Assembly (NCBI GenBank): GCA_023439505.1
Contig: JAEXNR010000027.1
Location: 1-64,000, forward strand
DNA length: 64,000 nucleotides
Origin: Bacillota bacterium
GTDB taxonomy: Bacteria; Bacillota; Clostridia; Lachnospirales; Lachnospiraceae
Reading direction: 5' to 3'
Below, piece after piece: positions 46,238-54,104 of this stretch. Every line of letters begins with the position of its first letter. Position 1 is the stretch's first letter. The notes under the pieces are model-generated. The model worked only from the letters and a program-made list of their open reading frames with translations. It ran no database searches and was not told the origin of the DNA. Both the position numbers and the translations under genes were made by a program.

Positions 46238-47032
46238 TTATAAATTTCTCAGAACTTCCAGGGCTTTCTCTCTGATAATGACATCAGCCCGCTCCTCAAG
46301 ATATGCCAGGTATTGATTATCTTCTTTGATCTCTTGCGAGAATTCAGAAGCTATGAATAGAAATCTGCGAATCTCACCTTGTTTCATGCCGGTTGAAGCA
46401 ATTGACATGCTATATCCTCTTTTATCCTTGTATAACTTGGAGGGAACTTGCATTCCCACTAACTTGCTGAACTGTTCTGCATCATTCAGATTACGAAATA
46501 ACAGCTGATAATTCCCGGCTTTTAGTTCTTCCTGTATCATCTCTTCGATGGTACCGGCTTCATCCTCCCGGAGATCTTCCTCTTGGAGATCTTCCTTTTG
46601 GAGTTCAGTTGTTTCCCGGGTCTCTTCTGATTCATCCATGTGATTTTGAACTTGCGCCATACACTCTTGAAATGCCCGAATCTTATCCAGTCCCTTTTTG
46701 TTCATCATATCCAACAGGCGTTCCCTTCCGATCAGGTTGACAGCTTCATAAACATTCAAATAATTTTGAATCATGTCATCTATTGACTTTTCCACGCTCA
46801 TATCTGTGATATTTAGAACAATCTCATGGTTTGGCATAAATATGGATTGGATGGTCTGGTACTCCGGCATGGAAAATCCGGCTTCTCTGGCCTTATTAAT
46901 AATATCTCTTAAAAAGTTTTCTGCCAGATCCTGCTGTTGAAAGAGTTCAGACAATTCGTATCCCATCTGGCCAATTTCATTTTCATGAAGAATACATCTT
47001 ACCGTATGATCATTTATTCTGTTAAATGTCAT
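46238..47032 (-). CDS. mecA: MecA-like ClpC adaptor protein
   Basis: A 264-residue adaptor of the MecA/YpbH family, which hands substrates to the ClpCP protease. The N-terminal substrate-binding domain starts FNRINDHTVRCILHENEIGQMGYEL, close to the family start. A long acidic linker (about 130-165, rich in Glu and Asp) leads to the C-terminal ClpC-binding domain with YQLLFRNLNDAEQFSKLVG and SKLYKDKRGYSMSI. GGAGGTGATCTT precedes the ATG. The promoter upstream overlaps a CIRCE element, which places the gene under the heat-shock repressor HrcA. At 264 residues it is longer than the usual 210-240, mainly in the linker. Confidence 0.88.
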   Translation of the reverse strand: MTFNRINDHTVRCILHENEIGQMGYELSELFQQQDLAENFLRDIINKAREAGFSMPEYQTIQSIFMPNHEIVLNITDMSVEKSIDDMIQNYLNVYEAVNLIGRERLLDMMNKKGLDKIRAFQECMAQVQNHMDESEETRETTELQKEDLQEEDLREDEAGTIEEMIQEELKAGNYQLLFRNLNDAEQFSKLVGMQVPSKLYKDKRGYSMSIASTGMKQGEIRRFLFIASEFSQEIKEDNQYLAYLEERADVIIREKALEVLRNL

Positions 47033-47144
47033 AAGATCACCTCCATCATTAAATCATCTATCCTATGTGAATGGTTCCTTCCATTTGCACTACCTGTATT
47101 GTATTATTTTCCCAGTTCCAATATTGAGATGTTTTTATAATATA

Positions 47145-47173
47145 TATATACCATTTTTTATTAGCACTGTCAA
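47145..47173 (-). promoter_or_regulatory. Sigma-A promoter of the mecA-like gene
   Basis: On the minus strand TTGACA (47168-47173), a 17-base spacer and TATATA (47145-47150) form a near-consensus promoter. The -35 box lies wholly inside the CIRCE element. The expected start near 47138 leaves a leader of about 105 bases. Confidence 0.8.
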
Positions 47174-47187
47174 TACGAGAGTGCTAA
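47161..47187. promoter_or_regulatory. CIRCE element (HrcA operator)
   Basis: The sequence is TTAGCACTG-N9-GAGTGCTAA, which differs from the CIRCE consensus TTAGCACTC-N9-GAGTGCTAA at one base. Arms and 9-base spacer are exactly as in known HrcA operators. It covers the -35 box of the mecA-like promoter, a position fit for repression. Confidence 0.88.
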
Positions 47188-47266
47188 TTTTATTCATTTC
47201 ATCCATTTCACAAATAAAATCTGACATTACCAACAATTCATCGTTAATTTTCACTAAAAGCACAGC

Positions 47267-47310
47267 AAAAAACAGGCAAATTAACTGTGCGCCAGTATGC
47301 CTGTTTTTGT
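47267..47310 (-). terminator. Terminator of the MarR/ABC exporter operon
   Basis: On the minus strand AAAAACAGGCA and TGCCTGTTTTT pair over 11 bp around a 19-base loop, with a T-run in the distal arm. It lies about 37 bases after the MarR stop codon and ahead of the mecA promoter. Confidence 0.8.
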
Positions 47311-47346
47311 TCACTGATAAATGAGTATTAATTTATAACCATAGAA

Positions 47347-47784
47347 CTACTCTTGTGTAAGACTGTCTTCAAGATTTTCACATATTTTTGTAAGGATCCG
47401 TTGGAAGAGCTCTATCTCCTCCTCCGGGATATCCTTTCTTAAAATATGTTCAAATTCGAGAAACATGTCACAAATATTCAATGCTATTTTTCTGCCCTTG
47501 CCCGTCATACATATGATAACGCTTCGTCTGTTTCCGGGATTTACTTCCCTTGCCAATAATCCTTGTTTTACCAGATTATCGATATTTCTTGACATTGTTG
47601 TGGTATCCATATGACAGCGGTCAGAAAGTTCCTTCTGGCTTAAACGGTCTTCCTTTAAAAGAGTATTCAAAATTCTGGCCTGGCCCTGACCGGGCTTTAA
47701 CCCATTCGCCGAAAGCACCGGTGATATCAATTGCTTCCTTGCTCTCTCCTCACGGATAAAGAGTTCCCTTACACTACCTTTCAT
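47347..47784 (-). CDS. MarR-family transcriptional regulator
   Basis: A 145-residue winged-helix repressor of the MarR family. The DNA-binding core shows LSQKELSDRCHMDTTTMSRNIDNLVKQGLLAR and the wing NPGNRRSVIICMTGKG, with helices at both ends for dimerisation. AGGAG lies seven bases before the ATG. It is the last gene of the operon with the two exporter subunits. A 54-bp palindrome covers the operon promoter, so autorepression relieved by a transported compound is the likely logic. Confidence 0.92.
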   Translation of the reverse strand: MKGSVRELFIREERARKQLISPVLSANGLKPGQGQARILNTLLKEDRLSQKELSDRCHMDTTTMSRNIDNLVKQGLLAREVNPGNRRSVIICMTGKGRKIALNICDMFLEFEHILRKDIPEEEIELFQRILTKICENLEDSLTQE

Positions 47785-47812
47785 CCTGTTACTCCTATCT
47801 GGTAATCACCAT

Positions 47813-49672
47813 TTAATCCAGTTCAAATTGTCCTGTATAAAGTTTATAGTAAAGACCCTTTTGTGTCAACAATTCTTCATGGTCTCCCCGTTCTATCACC
47901 TTCCCCCGTTCCAAAACCAGAATTGCTTTGGAATTACGGACAGTAGAGAGCCTGTGTGCGATGACAAATACTGTTCTGTTCTCCATTAAGGTATCCATGC
48001 CCTGTTCGATTAATTTCTCTGTCCGGGTGTCAATTGAACTTGTAGCCTCATCCATTACAAGCACAGGCGGTCTGGAAATAGCTGCTCTTGCAATAGCCAG
48101 AAGCTGTCTCTGTCCCTGGGATAGATTCATCCCATCACTCTCTAACATGGTATCATAACCACCAGGCAATCTTTGAATGAAGGAATGGGCATTTGCCAGC
48201 TTGGCAGCCTTCACAATATCTTCCTCTCCGGCCGTTAATCTCCCGTATCGGATATTATCTGCGATCGTTCCGGTAAATAAATGAGTGTCCTGTATAATAA
48301 AAGAAATTGAATGCCTTAAGTCTGCTTTTTTCATATCTTTAATATCAATCCCATCATAGGTAATCTGACCCTCTGTTATTTCATAGAACCGATTAATCAG
48401 ATTAATTATCGTTGTTTTTCCCGCACCGGTAGAACCAACGAAGGCAATTTTCTGACCGGGTTTTGCATATAGGCTTATTCCGTTTAAGATAATCTGATCA
48501 CTTGTATATCCGAATACAACGTCATGAAACCGCACATCTCCTTTTAACGGAATATATGTAACGCTATTCCTATCTCCGGGAATTTTCCAGGCAAAATCAC
48601 CGGTATAATCATCACATTCCAAAAGGGTTCCATCCTCATTTTTCTTTACTTTACTTAATGTAATTGTTCCATCGTCGATTTCTTGTTTTTCATCCATCAT
48701 GGCAAATATTTTCTCAGCACCCGCCAAAGCCACCATCAGAAAATTAACCTGGGTGGTAAACTGATTCATTGGCATTGCACTTTGTCTGACGTAAACCAGA
48801 TACGCTGTCAGCGTACCGATATCCGTCAGACCAGCCAGGGTAAATAACCCGCCAACGCATGCCGAAAGGGCGTAATTTATATAGGATAGGGATACGATCG
48901 TTGGTACGGTCATGGCCGTATAGGTAAAGGCTTTGGTAGAAGCCATACGCAGTTTTTCATTCAGCTCACAAAACGTTTGATAGTCCCGCGCCTCATGATT
49001 AAATAGTTTTTCAACCTTCTGTCCGGTAACCATCTCCTCCACATAACCATTCATTGCTCCCAGATTCCTTTGCTGATCCGCAAAATACTTTTTACTGATC
49101 CTGCCGTTATGACGGATGTATAAGAGCATAATCACAAGAAACGCAATTACGATGATGGATAATTGCCAGCTTAATACAAGCAGCATAACGATTGTGCCTA
49201 CCGTGGTTATAAAGCTTTGAATCAACAGGGTGAAGCTATTGTTTAATGCTTCCGATATGGTATCCACATCATTGGTAAAATGACTCATAAGATCTCCATG
49301 GGTATGGGTATCAAAATAGTTTAACGCAAGCTTTTGGGTGTGTCCAAACAAATCACTCCGAATTTCTGAAACGACCTTTTGTGAGGTATGTACCATTACC
49401 TTATTATAAAGATAGCATGCGAAAACGCCCACCGCATAGATCAATCCCATGATGATAATTACACGTACCAGTCCAGGCAGATCTCCGGGGATTATGTAAT
49501 CATTTACCACCGCTTTTAAAAGATAGGTGCCTATAATTCCAGCGGCCGAACTGATGCATACACATACCGTAATCAACAACAAGGCCATTTTATGATGACC
49601 AAGATAGCCCAATAGTTGCAGCAAGGTCTTTTTTGCATTCTTCGGCTTTGCTTGAGATGTTGGTCTAGGCAT
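47813..49672 (-). CDS. ABC exporter subunit with canonical ATP site motifs
   Basis: A 619-residue half-transporter: six membrane segments (about 25-320) fused to an ATPase. Motifs: Walker A GSTGAGKTT, signature LSQGQRQL, Walker B VLVMDEATSSID with the catalytic glutamate, and switch histidine in VIAHRLSTVR. It starts on the last base of the partner gene (TAATG overlap), so the two are coupled and form a heterodimer. Relatives (BmrCD, LmrCD, TM287/288-like) export drugs or lipids. An insert between the membrane and ATPase domains (about 340-375) is longer than usual. Confidence 0.92.
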   Translation of the reverse strand: MPRPTSQAKPKNAKKTLLQLLGYLGHHKMALLLITVCVCISSAAGIIGTYLLKAVVNDYIIPGDLPGLVRVIIIMGLIYAVGVFACYLYNKVMVHTSQKVVSEIRSDLFGHTQKLALNYFDTHTHGDLMSHFTNDVDTISEALNNSFTLLIQSFITTVGTIVMLLVLSWQLSIIVIAFLVIMLLYIRHNGRISKKYFADQQRNLGAMNGYVEEMVTGQKVEKLFNHEARDYQTFCELNEKLRMASTKAFTYTAMTVPTIVSLSYINYALSACVGGLFTLAGLTDIGTLTAYLVYVRQSAMPMNQFTTQVNFLMVALAGAEKIFAMMDEKQEIDDGTITLSKVKKNEDGTLLECDDYTGDFAWKIPGDRNSVTYIPLKGDVRFHDVVFGYTSDQIILNGISLYAKPGQKIAFVGSTGAGKTTIINLINRFYEITEGQITYDGIDIKDMKKADLRHSISFIIQDTHLFTGTIADNIRYGRLTAGEEDIVKAAKLANAHSFIQRLPGGYDTMLESDGMNLSQGQRQLLAIARAAISRPPVLVMDEATSSIDTRTEKLIEQGMDTLMENRTVFVIAHRLSTVRNSKAILVLERGKVIERGDHEELLTQKGLYYKLYTGQFELD

Positions 49673-51423
49673 TATAAATCACCTCCCTGCTGGCTGCTAT
49701 AGATTTCCCGGTAGATCTCATTTTCTGTAATCAGGGTTGAATGGGTTCCAATCGCATTTACTTTCCCATCCTCCAGAATCACGATCTGATCCGCATCCAT
49801 AATTGAAGTGATTCTCTGTGCTACAATGATTTTGGTCATGCCCGGCAATTCCCTTGCCAGTCCATCCTTGATCTTAGCCTCAGTTTCGGTATCCACAGCA
49901 CTGGTGGAATCGTCAAGGATCAATACTTTCGGCGATTTTAAAAGAGCTCTTGCAATGCACAGACGTTGCTTTTGCCCACCGGATACATTCACCCCTTCCT
50001 GTCCAAGCTTTGTATCATAGCCATGGTCCAAACGGTCAATAAATTCATCGACACAGGCAATACGGCAGGCCCGATCTATTTCTTCCGGAGTAGCATCCTC
50101 TTTGCCCCATAAGAGATTCTCTCTTACCGTACCGGAAAATAGAATATTCTTCTGGAGTACCATCCCAATGGAATCACGCAGATGTTTTTGAGTATATTCC
50201 TTGATCGGATGCCTGTCAATTACGATGTTTCCGGATGTAACCTCATAAAGCCTGGGAATTAACTGGACGAGTGTACTTTTCGCCGAACCGGTGGCACCGA
50301 TAATGCCAATTGTCTGTCCTGGCTTAATCTCCAGGGATATATCAGATAATACATATTCTTTTGCACTTTCTTTATATTTAAAGAAAACATGTTCAAAGAG
50401 AATGCTGCCGTCATTGATCCTAAGCGCACCTGCATCATCACTTTTACTGGCGGCATTTTCACAGGGTGGGTCAGTAATGTCCGGCTCCTCCTCTAATACC
50501 TGCAGAATCCTCTTCCAGGAAATTAAAGAACGGGTAAATAACAAAAATACGCCGGAAAACATCATAAGGGAGTTTAAAACCTGCAAAACGTAACTTAAAA
50601 AACTGGTGAGCGCTCCCACCTTCATATTCCCAATGATCACAAGGTTTCCGCCAAACCAGAGAATACTTAAGATCGTACCATACATTACCAGTTGAAAGGC
50701 CGGCATATTAAGCACTGCGAGGGAGAAGGCTTTTTGGGAAGTTTCCTTTAAATCCCTGTTAACTACCTCAAATTTGGTAATCTCATAGTCTTCCCTCACA
50801 TAGGCTTTTACTACCCGGATTGCCGCAAGATTTTCCCGAATGATACGGTTCACATGGTCAACGGACTCCTGCATTCCTGCATACAACGGCCGTACATTTT
50901 TCACAATAAAATATAGGATAACTCCCAGAGCCGGCGAAGCAATCAAGAAAACCACAGCAAGCGCTGCATTTATTCGAAAGGACAGAAAAATAGCAATCAG
51001 CAGCATTACCGGTGCACGAAATCCCGGTCTCATACCATTTGTAATAGAATTTTGTATCGTCGTAACATCGTTTGTAAGCCTTGTAACAAGGGATGGTGTA
51101 CTGAATTTGTCCGTATTTGAGAAAGAATAGGTTTGCATTTTTTGAAACTCTGCAGCCCGGATCGCAGCTCCTATTCCATTCCCGCAGGCTGAACTGAATC
51201 TGGCATAGAAATGACCAAGAATTAAAGAAATAATCGCACAGACGATCATTTGAAAACCTTTTAGCAGGATATAGGATTTGTCCTGATTGGCTATCCCTAC
51301 ATCAATCATGTCTGCCATGATCAACGGAATGATCAGTTCAAATACCGTCTCTGCTTCAATACAAAAAATAGCTAACATCATTTCTTTTTTATAGTCTTTG
51401 GCATAAACTAAGAATTTTTTCAT
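49672..51423 (-). CDS. ABC exporter subunit with degenerate catalytic site
   Basis: A 583-residue half-transporter with six membrane segments and an ATPase. The Walker A loop reads GATGSAKST (Ala in place of the usual last Gly), the signature is VSGGQKQRL, and Walker B is VLILDDSTSAVD, with Asp in place of the catalytic Glu. The switch residue is Gln in IIVAQRITSI. Such changes mark the degenerate half of heterodimeric exporters. The partner with full motifs follows directly. AGGAG precedes the ATG. It is the first gene of the operon under the palindromic operator. Confidence 0.92.
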   Translation of the reverse strand: MKKFLVYAKDYKKEMMLAIFCIEAETVFELIIPLIMADMIDVGIANQDKSYILLKGFQMIVCAIISLILGHFYARFSSACGNGIGAAIRAAEFQKMQTYSFSNTDKFSTPSLVTRLTNDVTTIQNSITNGMRPGFRAPVMLLIAIFLSFRINAALAVVFLIASPALGVILYFIVKNVRPLYAGMQESVDHVNRIIRENLAAIRVVKAYVREDYEITKFEVVNRDLKETSQKAFSLAVLNMPAFQLVMYGTILSILWFGGNLVIIGNMKVGALTSFLSYVLQVLNSLMMFSGVFLLFTRSLISWKRILQVLEEEPDITDPPCENAASKSDDAGALRINDGSILFEHVFFKYKESAKEYVLSDISLEIKPGQTIGIIGATGSAKSTLVQLIPRLYEVTSGNIVIDRHPIKEYTQKHLRDSIGMVLQKNILFSGTVRENLLWGKEDATPEEIDRACRIACVDEFIDRLDHGYDTKLGQEGVNVSGGQKQRLCIARALLKSPKVLILDDSTSAVDTETEAKIKDGLARELPGMTKIIVAQRITSIMDADQIVILEDGKVNAIGTHSTLITENEIYREIYSSQQGGDL

Positions 51424-51435
51424 TTTGAATTCTCC

Positions 51436-51489
51436 TAATAGTTGCTGTTACAATTATTGCATATGCATTAATTGTAACAGCAACTATTA
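51436..51489. promoter_or_regulatory. 54-bp near-perfect palindrome, probable MarR operator
   Basis: Arms 51436-51456 and 51469-51489 are perfect 21-bp inverted repeats containing AGTTGCTGTTACAATTA. The 12-base centre is itself palindromic (TGCATATGCA) apart from a single T:T mismatch at its edges. On the minus strand it runs from the -10 box to the ribosome site of the exporter operon. A MarR dimer, or several, could bind it; as RNA it would hide the start region. Confidence 0.85.
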
Positions 51490-51514
51490 TAGTCTTATCC
51501 ATATGAGAAGTCAA
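51486..51514 (-). promoter_or_regulatory. Sigma-A promoter of the exporter operon
   Basis: On the minus strand TTGACT (51509-51514), a 17-base spacer and a perfect TATAAT (51486-51491) stand about 60 bases before the ATG. The -10 box overlaps the end of the palindrome. Confidence 0.85.
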
Positions 51515-51608
51515 GAATAAGAATGGAAAAACTTACAAATCATCCCTTTTGAAGTTAATGTTAGCTCCAAATAATGATGAAATCCCATGATTTTAATTCA
51601 TAATTCCG

Positions 51609-52277
51609 TTATTTGAATATGCCATAGGTATTTGCAACATCCTGAACAAAGATAATCCCATTGCCCGGTTCATTTATTTTTAATTTCGTACTGATTTCTT
51701 CTACAATTGCATCAGATATCCCCATATCAGAAAGTATCATAACAATCTCTTTCTCCGGCTCAATATCCATCATAAAGAATTTAGCCGTTTCATGAACGCC
51801 CGAACCTCTGCCATTGATAATGGTTCCACCGATAGCACCGGCGCATTTCGCAGCACAGATAACCTCATCCGCCTTACCTTTGTCTACTATTGTTGTTATC
51901 ATATGATATTTCACCTTATCACAACCTCCTTTTTCAATATCTGCATTACTGTTTATTCTCCTGGTGCCGATTACCTTCGTAATGTCTATGGAAAAAGCAA
52001 TTCCATGATTTGGCTTCTCCAGCTTAAAATGCTGATTTAAGGTGATTAATGCCCGATCCGCTGTCTCGCAGTCAGCAATCATAAGGACAATTTCTTTACG
52101 AATATCGGATAATCCGATATAATCCAGGAATGGATTATTAATGGTACCCTTTCCCAAAAATACGGTACTTCCCTGAATACCACAAGCTTTCGCTTTATGA
52201 ATTACTTTACCGCTCATACCAAAGTTCACAATAAAGTAAATCAATCGCAACTGTATGCCTTCCGAGTTAAGAAACAT
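51609..52277 (-). CDS. Tandem PII-like (GlnB-type) regulatory protein
   Basis: A 222-residue protein made of two PII-like ferredoxin-fold domains (about 8-105 and 118-220). The first shows KVIHKAKACGIQGSTVFLGKG and KPNHGIAFSIDITKVIG; the second KADEVICAAKCAGAIGGTIINGRGSG and EPGNGIIFVQDVANTYGI. The pattern of a G..G loop followed by a variable T-loop and a closing G.G...V matches nucleotide-binding PII proteins, but the usual uridylylated tyrosine motif is absent. GGAGTGGAG precedes the ATG, and the gene overlaps the end of the DUF1538 gene by 11 bases. By analogy with GlnK-AmtB it probably gates the adjacent membrane protein according to a nucleotide or metabolite signal. Confidence 0.85.
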   Translation of the reverse strand: MFLNSEGIQLRLIYFIVNFGMSGKVIHKAKACGIQGSTVFLGKGTINNPFLDYIGLSDIRKEIVLMIADCETADRALITLNQHFKLEKPNHGIAFSIDITKVIGTRRINSNADIEKGGCDKVKYHMITTIVDKGKADEVICAAKCAGAIGGTIINGRGSGVHETAKFFMMDIEPEKEIVMILSDMGISDAIVEEISTKLKINEPGNGIIFVQDVANTYGIFK

Positions 52278-53760
52278 GATTCTCCACTCCTTTCTTTCTG
52301 GATTTTATTTTAAAGAACAATCCAAGGATCTGCAATGTAATGATTGGTGTCATTGCAACCATCGCAATCATTCCAAAACCATCAATGAGAACATTGGCAT
52401 ACTCTATGGAATCTGCCGCACCCTGAATATAGGCCAGTACAAAGGTCGCCGTCATCGGTCCGGATGCAACTCCGCCCGAGTCAAATGCGATACCGACGAA
52501 TAGTTTGGGCACAATATACGTTAATGCAATACATATGATATAGCCGGGTAATATATAATGCCACAATTGAATCTGGGGGATCAACACCCGGATCACCGAT
52601 AGGGTTACCGCGATGCCAACTCCAATGGATAGTGTTGCGACAACCACTCTTCGCTTTACATAACCGCTGGTAACCTCTTCGATCTGACGGGTTAAAACAT
52701 ATACTGCCGGCTCCGCTAATATGGTTACAAATCCAAGGACAAATCCCACTGCAATTAAAAAGAACTTATTATCAAGAGATGCCAGCTGATAACCAATCTG
52801 TCCGCCCACATCCATAAACCCGGAGTTAACACCCACCAGAAACAGCACCATTCCGACAAAGGTAAACAGCATACCATGCAAAATGATACGGAATGCTTTT
52901 ACGGGCAAATGAAATGAAATCTTCTGCAGAACAAGAAATATAACTAATATTGGAATTAGTGCCAGGAATATCTCCTTGCTCACTTTGGGAATTTCATGCA
53001 GAAAAGGTCCCATGATAGATGTTGTCTTTAATTCATCCTGAACCAGAGAAGCTGTAATCTGATCCGTCTTAGATATAATTGATAATGCCATTACCGAAAT
53101 AATTGCTCCGATAGAAGCAATGGCAACAAGACCGAAACTGTCCTTTTCCGAGGCTTTACTGTCTTTCTTTAATCTGGATACACCGGTCGCAAGCGCTAAA
53201 ATAAAGGGTACAGCCAGGGCTCCCGTTGTTGCTCCGGATGCATCAAAGGAGATGGCAAGGAATTCCCTGGATGTAAATAATGCCAAAACAAATATAATAC
53301 CGTAGAAAATAGTAAGCAGCTTATATAACGGAAAGTTATATACAATTCTTGTAAGACCTACGGATAGCATAATAGCGATACCAACGGAAACAATGATTAC
53401 AATGGTCCACTTTGAAATCATCTCCGAGGTTACAAAGGCCACCTGAGCAGCCAGAATATGGAGGTCCGGTTCCGCAATTGATACAAAAAATCCAAGAATC
53501 AATCCGGATATAAACACAATCCATATCTTATTAGTTCTGGTCATTGCGCCACCGATTGCATTACCGATTGGTGTAATCCCCATGTCCACACCAATTAAAA
53601 ATATAGTCAGTCCAACAACGATAAATACGATACCGATAAAAAATCTTGCAAGCATCTCCGGTTCCATTGGAGTAAGCGTGAAATTTAATATGAGCACGAT
53701 AATCATGATTGGCAGTATGGAAAAAACTACTTCCTTAAATTTTAATACTAATTCATTCAA
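52267..53760 (-). CDS. DUF1538 multi-pass membrane protein, putative transporter
   Basis: A 497-residue membrane protein of the DUF1538 family with about 12-14 membrane segments in two homologous halves. Matching motifs in each half: FLIGVDMGITPIGNAIGG and FLVGVNSGFMDVGGQIGY, then GLILGFFVSIAEPDLHILA and GFVLGFVTILAEPAVYVL, then ISFDASGATTGALAVPFILALA and IAFDSGGVASGPMTATFVLAYI. The start is TTG at 53760 after GAGG. Such internal duplication is typical of transporters, and the conserved AEP and FD.(S/G)G motifs would be the ion or substrate sites. It overlaps the tandem PII gene. No substrate is established to my knowledge. Confidence 0.88.
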   Translation of the reverse strand: MNELVLKFKEVVFSILPIMIIVLILNFTLTPMEPEMLARFFIGIVFIVVGLTIFLIGVDMGITPIGNAIGGAMTRTNKIWIVFISGLILGFFVSIAEPDLHILAAQVAFVTSEMISKWTIVIIVSVGIAIMLSVGLTRIVYNFPLYKLLTIFYGIIFVLALFTSREFLAISFDASGATTGALAVPFILALATGVSRLKKDSKASEKDSFGLVAIASIGAIISVMALSIISKTDQITASLVQDELKTTSIMGPFLHEIPKVSKEIFLALIPILVIFLVLQKISFHLPVKAFRIILHGMLFTFVGMVLFLVGVNSGFMDVGGQIGYQLASLDNKFFLIAVGFVLGFVTILAEPAVYVLTRQIEEVTSGYVKRRVVVATLSIGVGIAVTLSVIRVLIPQIQLWHYILPGYIICIALTYIVPKLFVGIAFDSGGVASGPMTATFVLAYIQGAADSIEYANVLIDGFGMIAMVAMTPIITLQILGLFFKIKSRKKGVENHVS

Positions 53761-53967
53761 TTATAACATCCTCTCTTTTTATGTTTTTTTTTCTGCGTTA
53801 ATCATCACCTCTAATCTCTGCATTTGTTTGATTAAAACGATCTCCAATATCACATCTTTTTATTATTTACAGATACCAGCAGTAGTTATACTTCTGGTCA
53901 TCAGCGCTATGCAATGGAAATCATTTCATTTTATGTTATCAATCATTATGAAAAACCACTCCTATTA

Positions 53968-53997
53968 ATAATATCGTATGATCAAAGGCTGCGTCAA
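53968..53997 (-). promoter_or_regulatory. Predicted promoter of the DUF1538/PII unit
   Basis: On the minus strand TTGACG (53992-53997), an 18-base spacer and TATTAT (53968-53973). The -35 box lies in the centre of the 53983-54004 inverted repeat. Confidence 0.6.
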
Positions 53998-54004
53998 GCC
54001 TTTG
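53983..54004. promoter_or_regulatory. Inverted repeat over the -35 box
   Basis: CAAAGGCT-N6-AGCCTTTG, 8-bp perfect arms. No T-run follows, so an operator is more likely than a terminator. Confidence 0.5.
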
Positions 54005-54028
54005 TTTACTTAAATATATTAGTAAACA
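54003..54028. promoter_or_regulatory. Second inverted repeat upstream of the DUF1538 promoter
   Basis: TGTTTACT-N10-AGTAAACA, 8-bp perfect arms, just upstream of the -35 region and touching the previous repeat. The spacing is close to two helical turns between half-site centres, which fits a dimeric regulator. Confidence 0.5.
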
Positions 54029-54050
54029 TATATCTATTCTACTCATAAGA

Positions 54051-54093
54051 AAATCCGGACCCTCCATTATCAATCAATGGAGGATCCGGATTT
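54051..54093 (-). terminator. Terminator of the GGDEF/HD-GYP gene
   Basis: Arms 54051-54068 and 54076-54093 pair over 18 bases with one mismatch around a 7-base loop. On the minus strand TTTTCTTAT follows. It lies 12 bases after the stop codon. Confidence 0.85.
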
Positions 54094-54104
54094 ACGTTTC
54101 TCAT

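Larger units (their letters stand above)
53761..54104. other. Leader and regulatory region of the DUF1538/PII unit
   Basis: About 340 bases hold the predicted promoter, two inverted repeats and the terminator of the next gene, all listed separately. Between the -10 box and the TTG start lies a leader of about 200 bases. It has a possible small hairpin (CCAG...CTGG) and a 14-codon frame ending 20-30 bases before the gene. No known riboswitch was recognised. Confidence 0.5.

Noticed and set aside
53761..53960. 14-codon leader peptide before the DUF1538 gene
   Set aside because: It is short, lacks a ribosome site and shows no run of a single amino-acid codon, so a translational attenuator is not supported.
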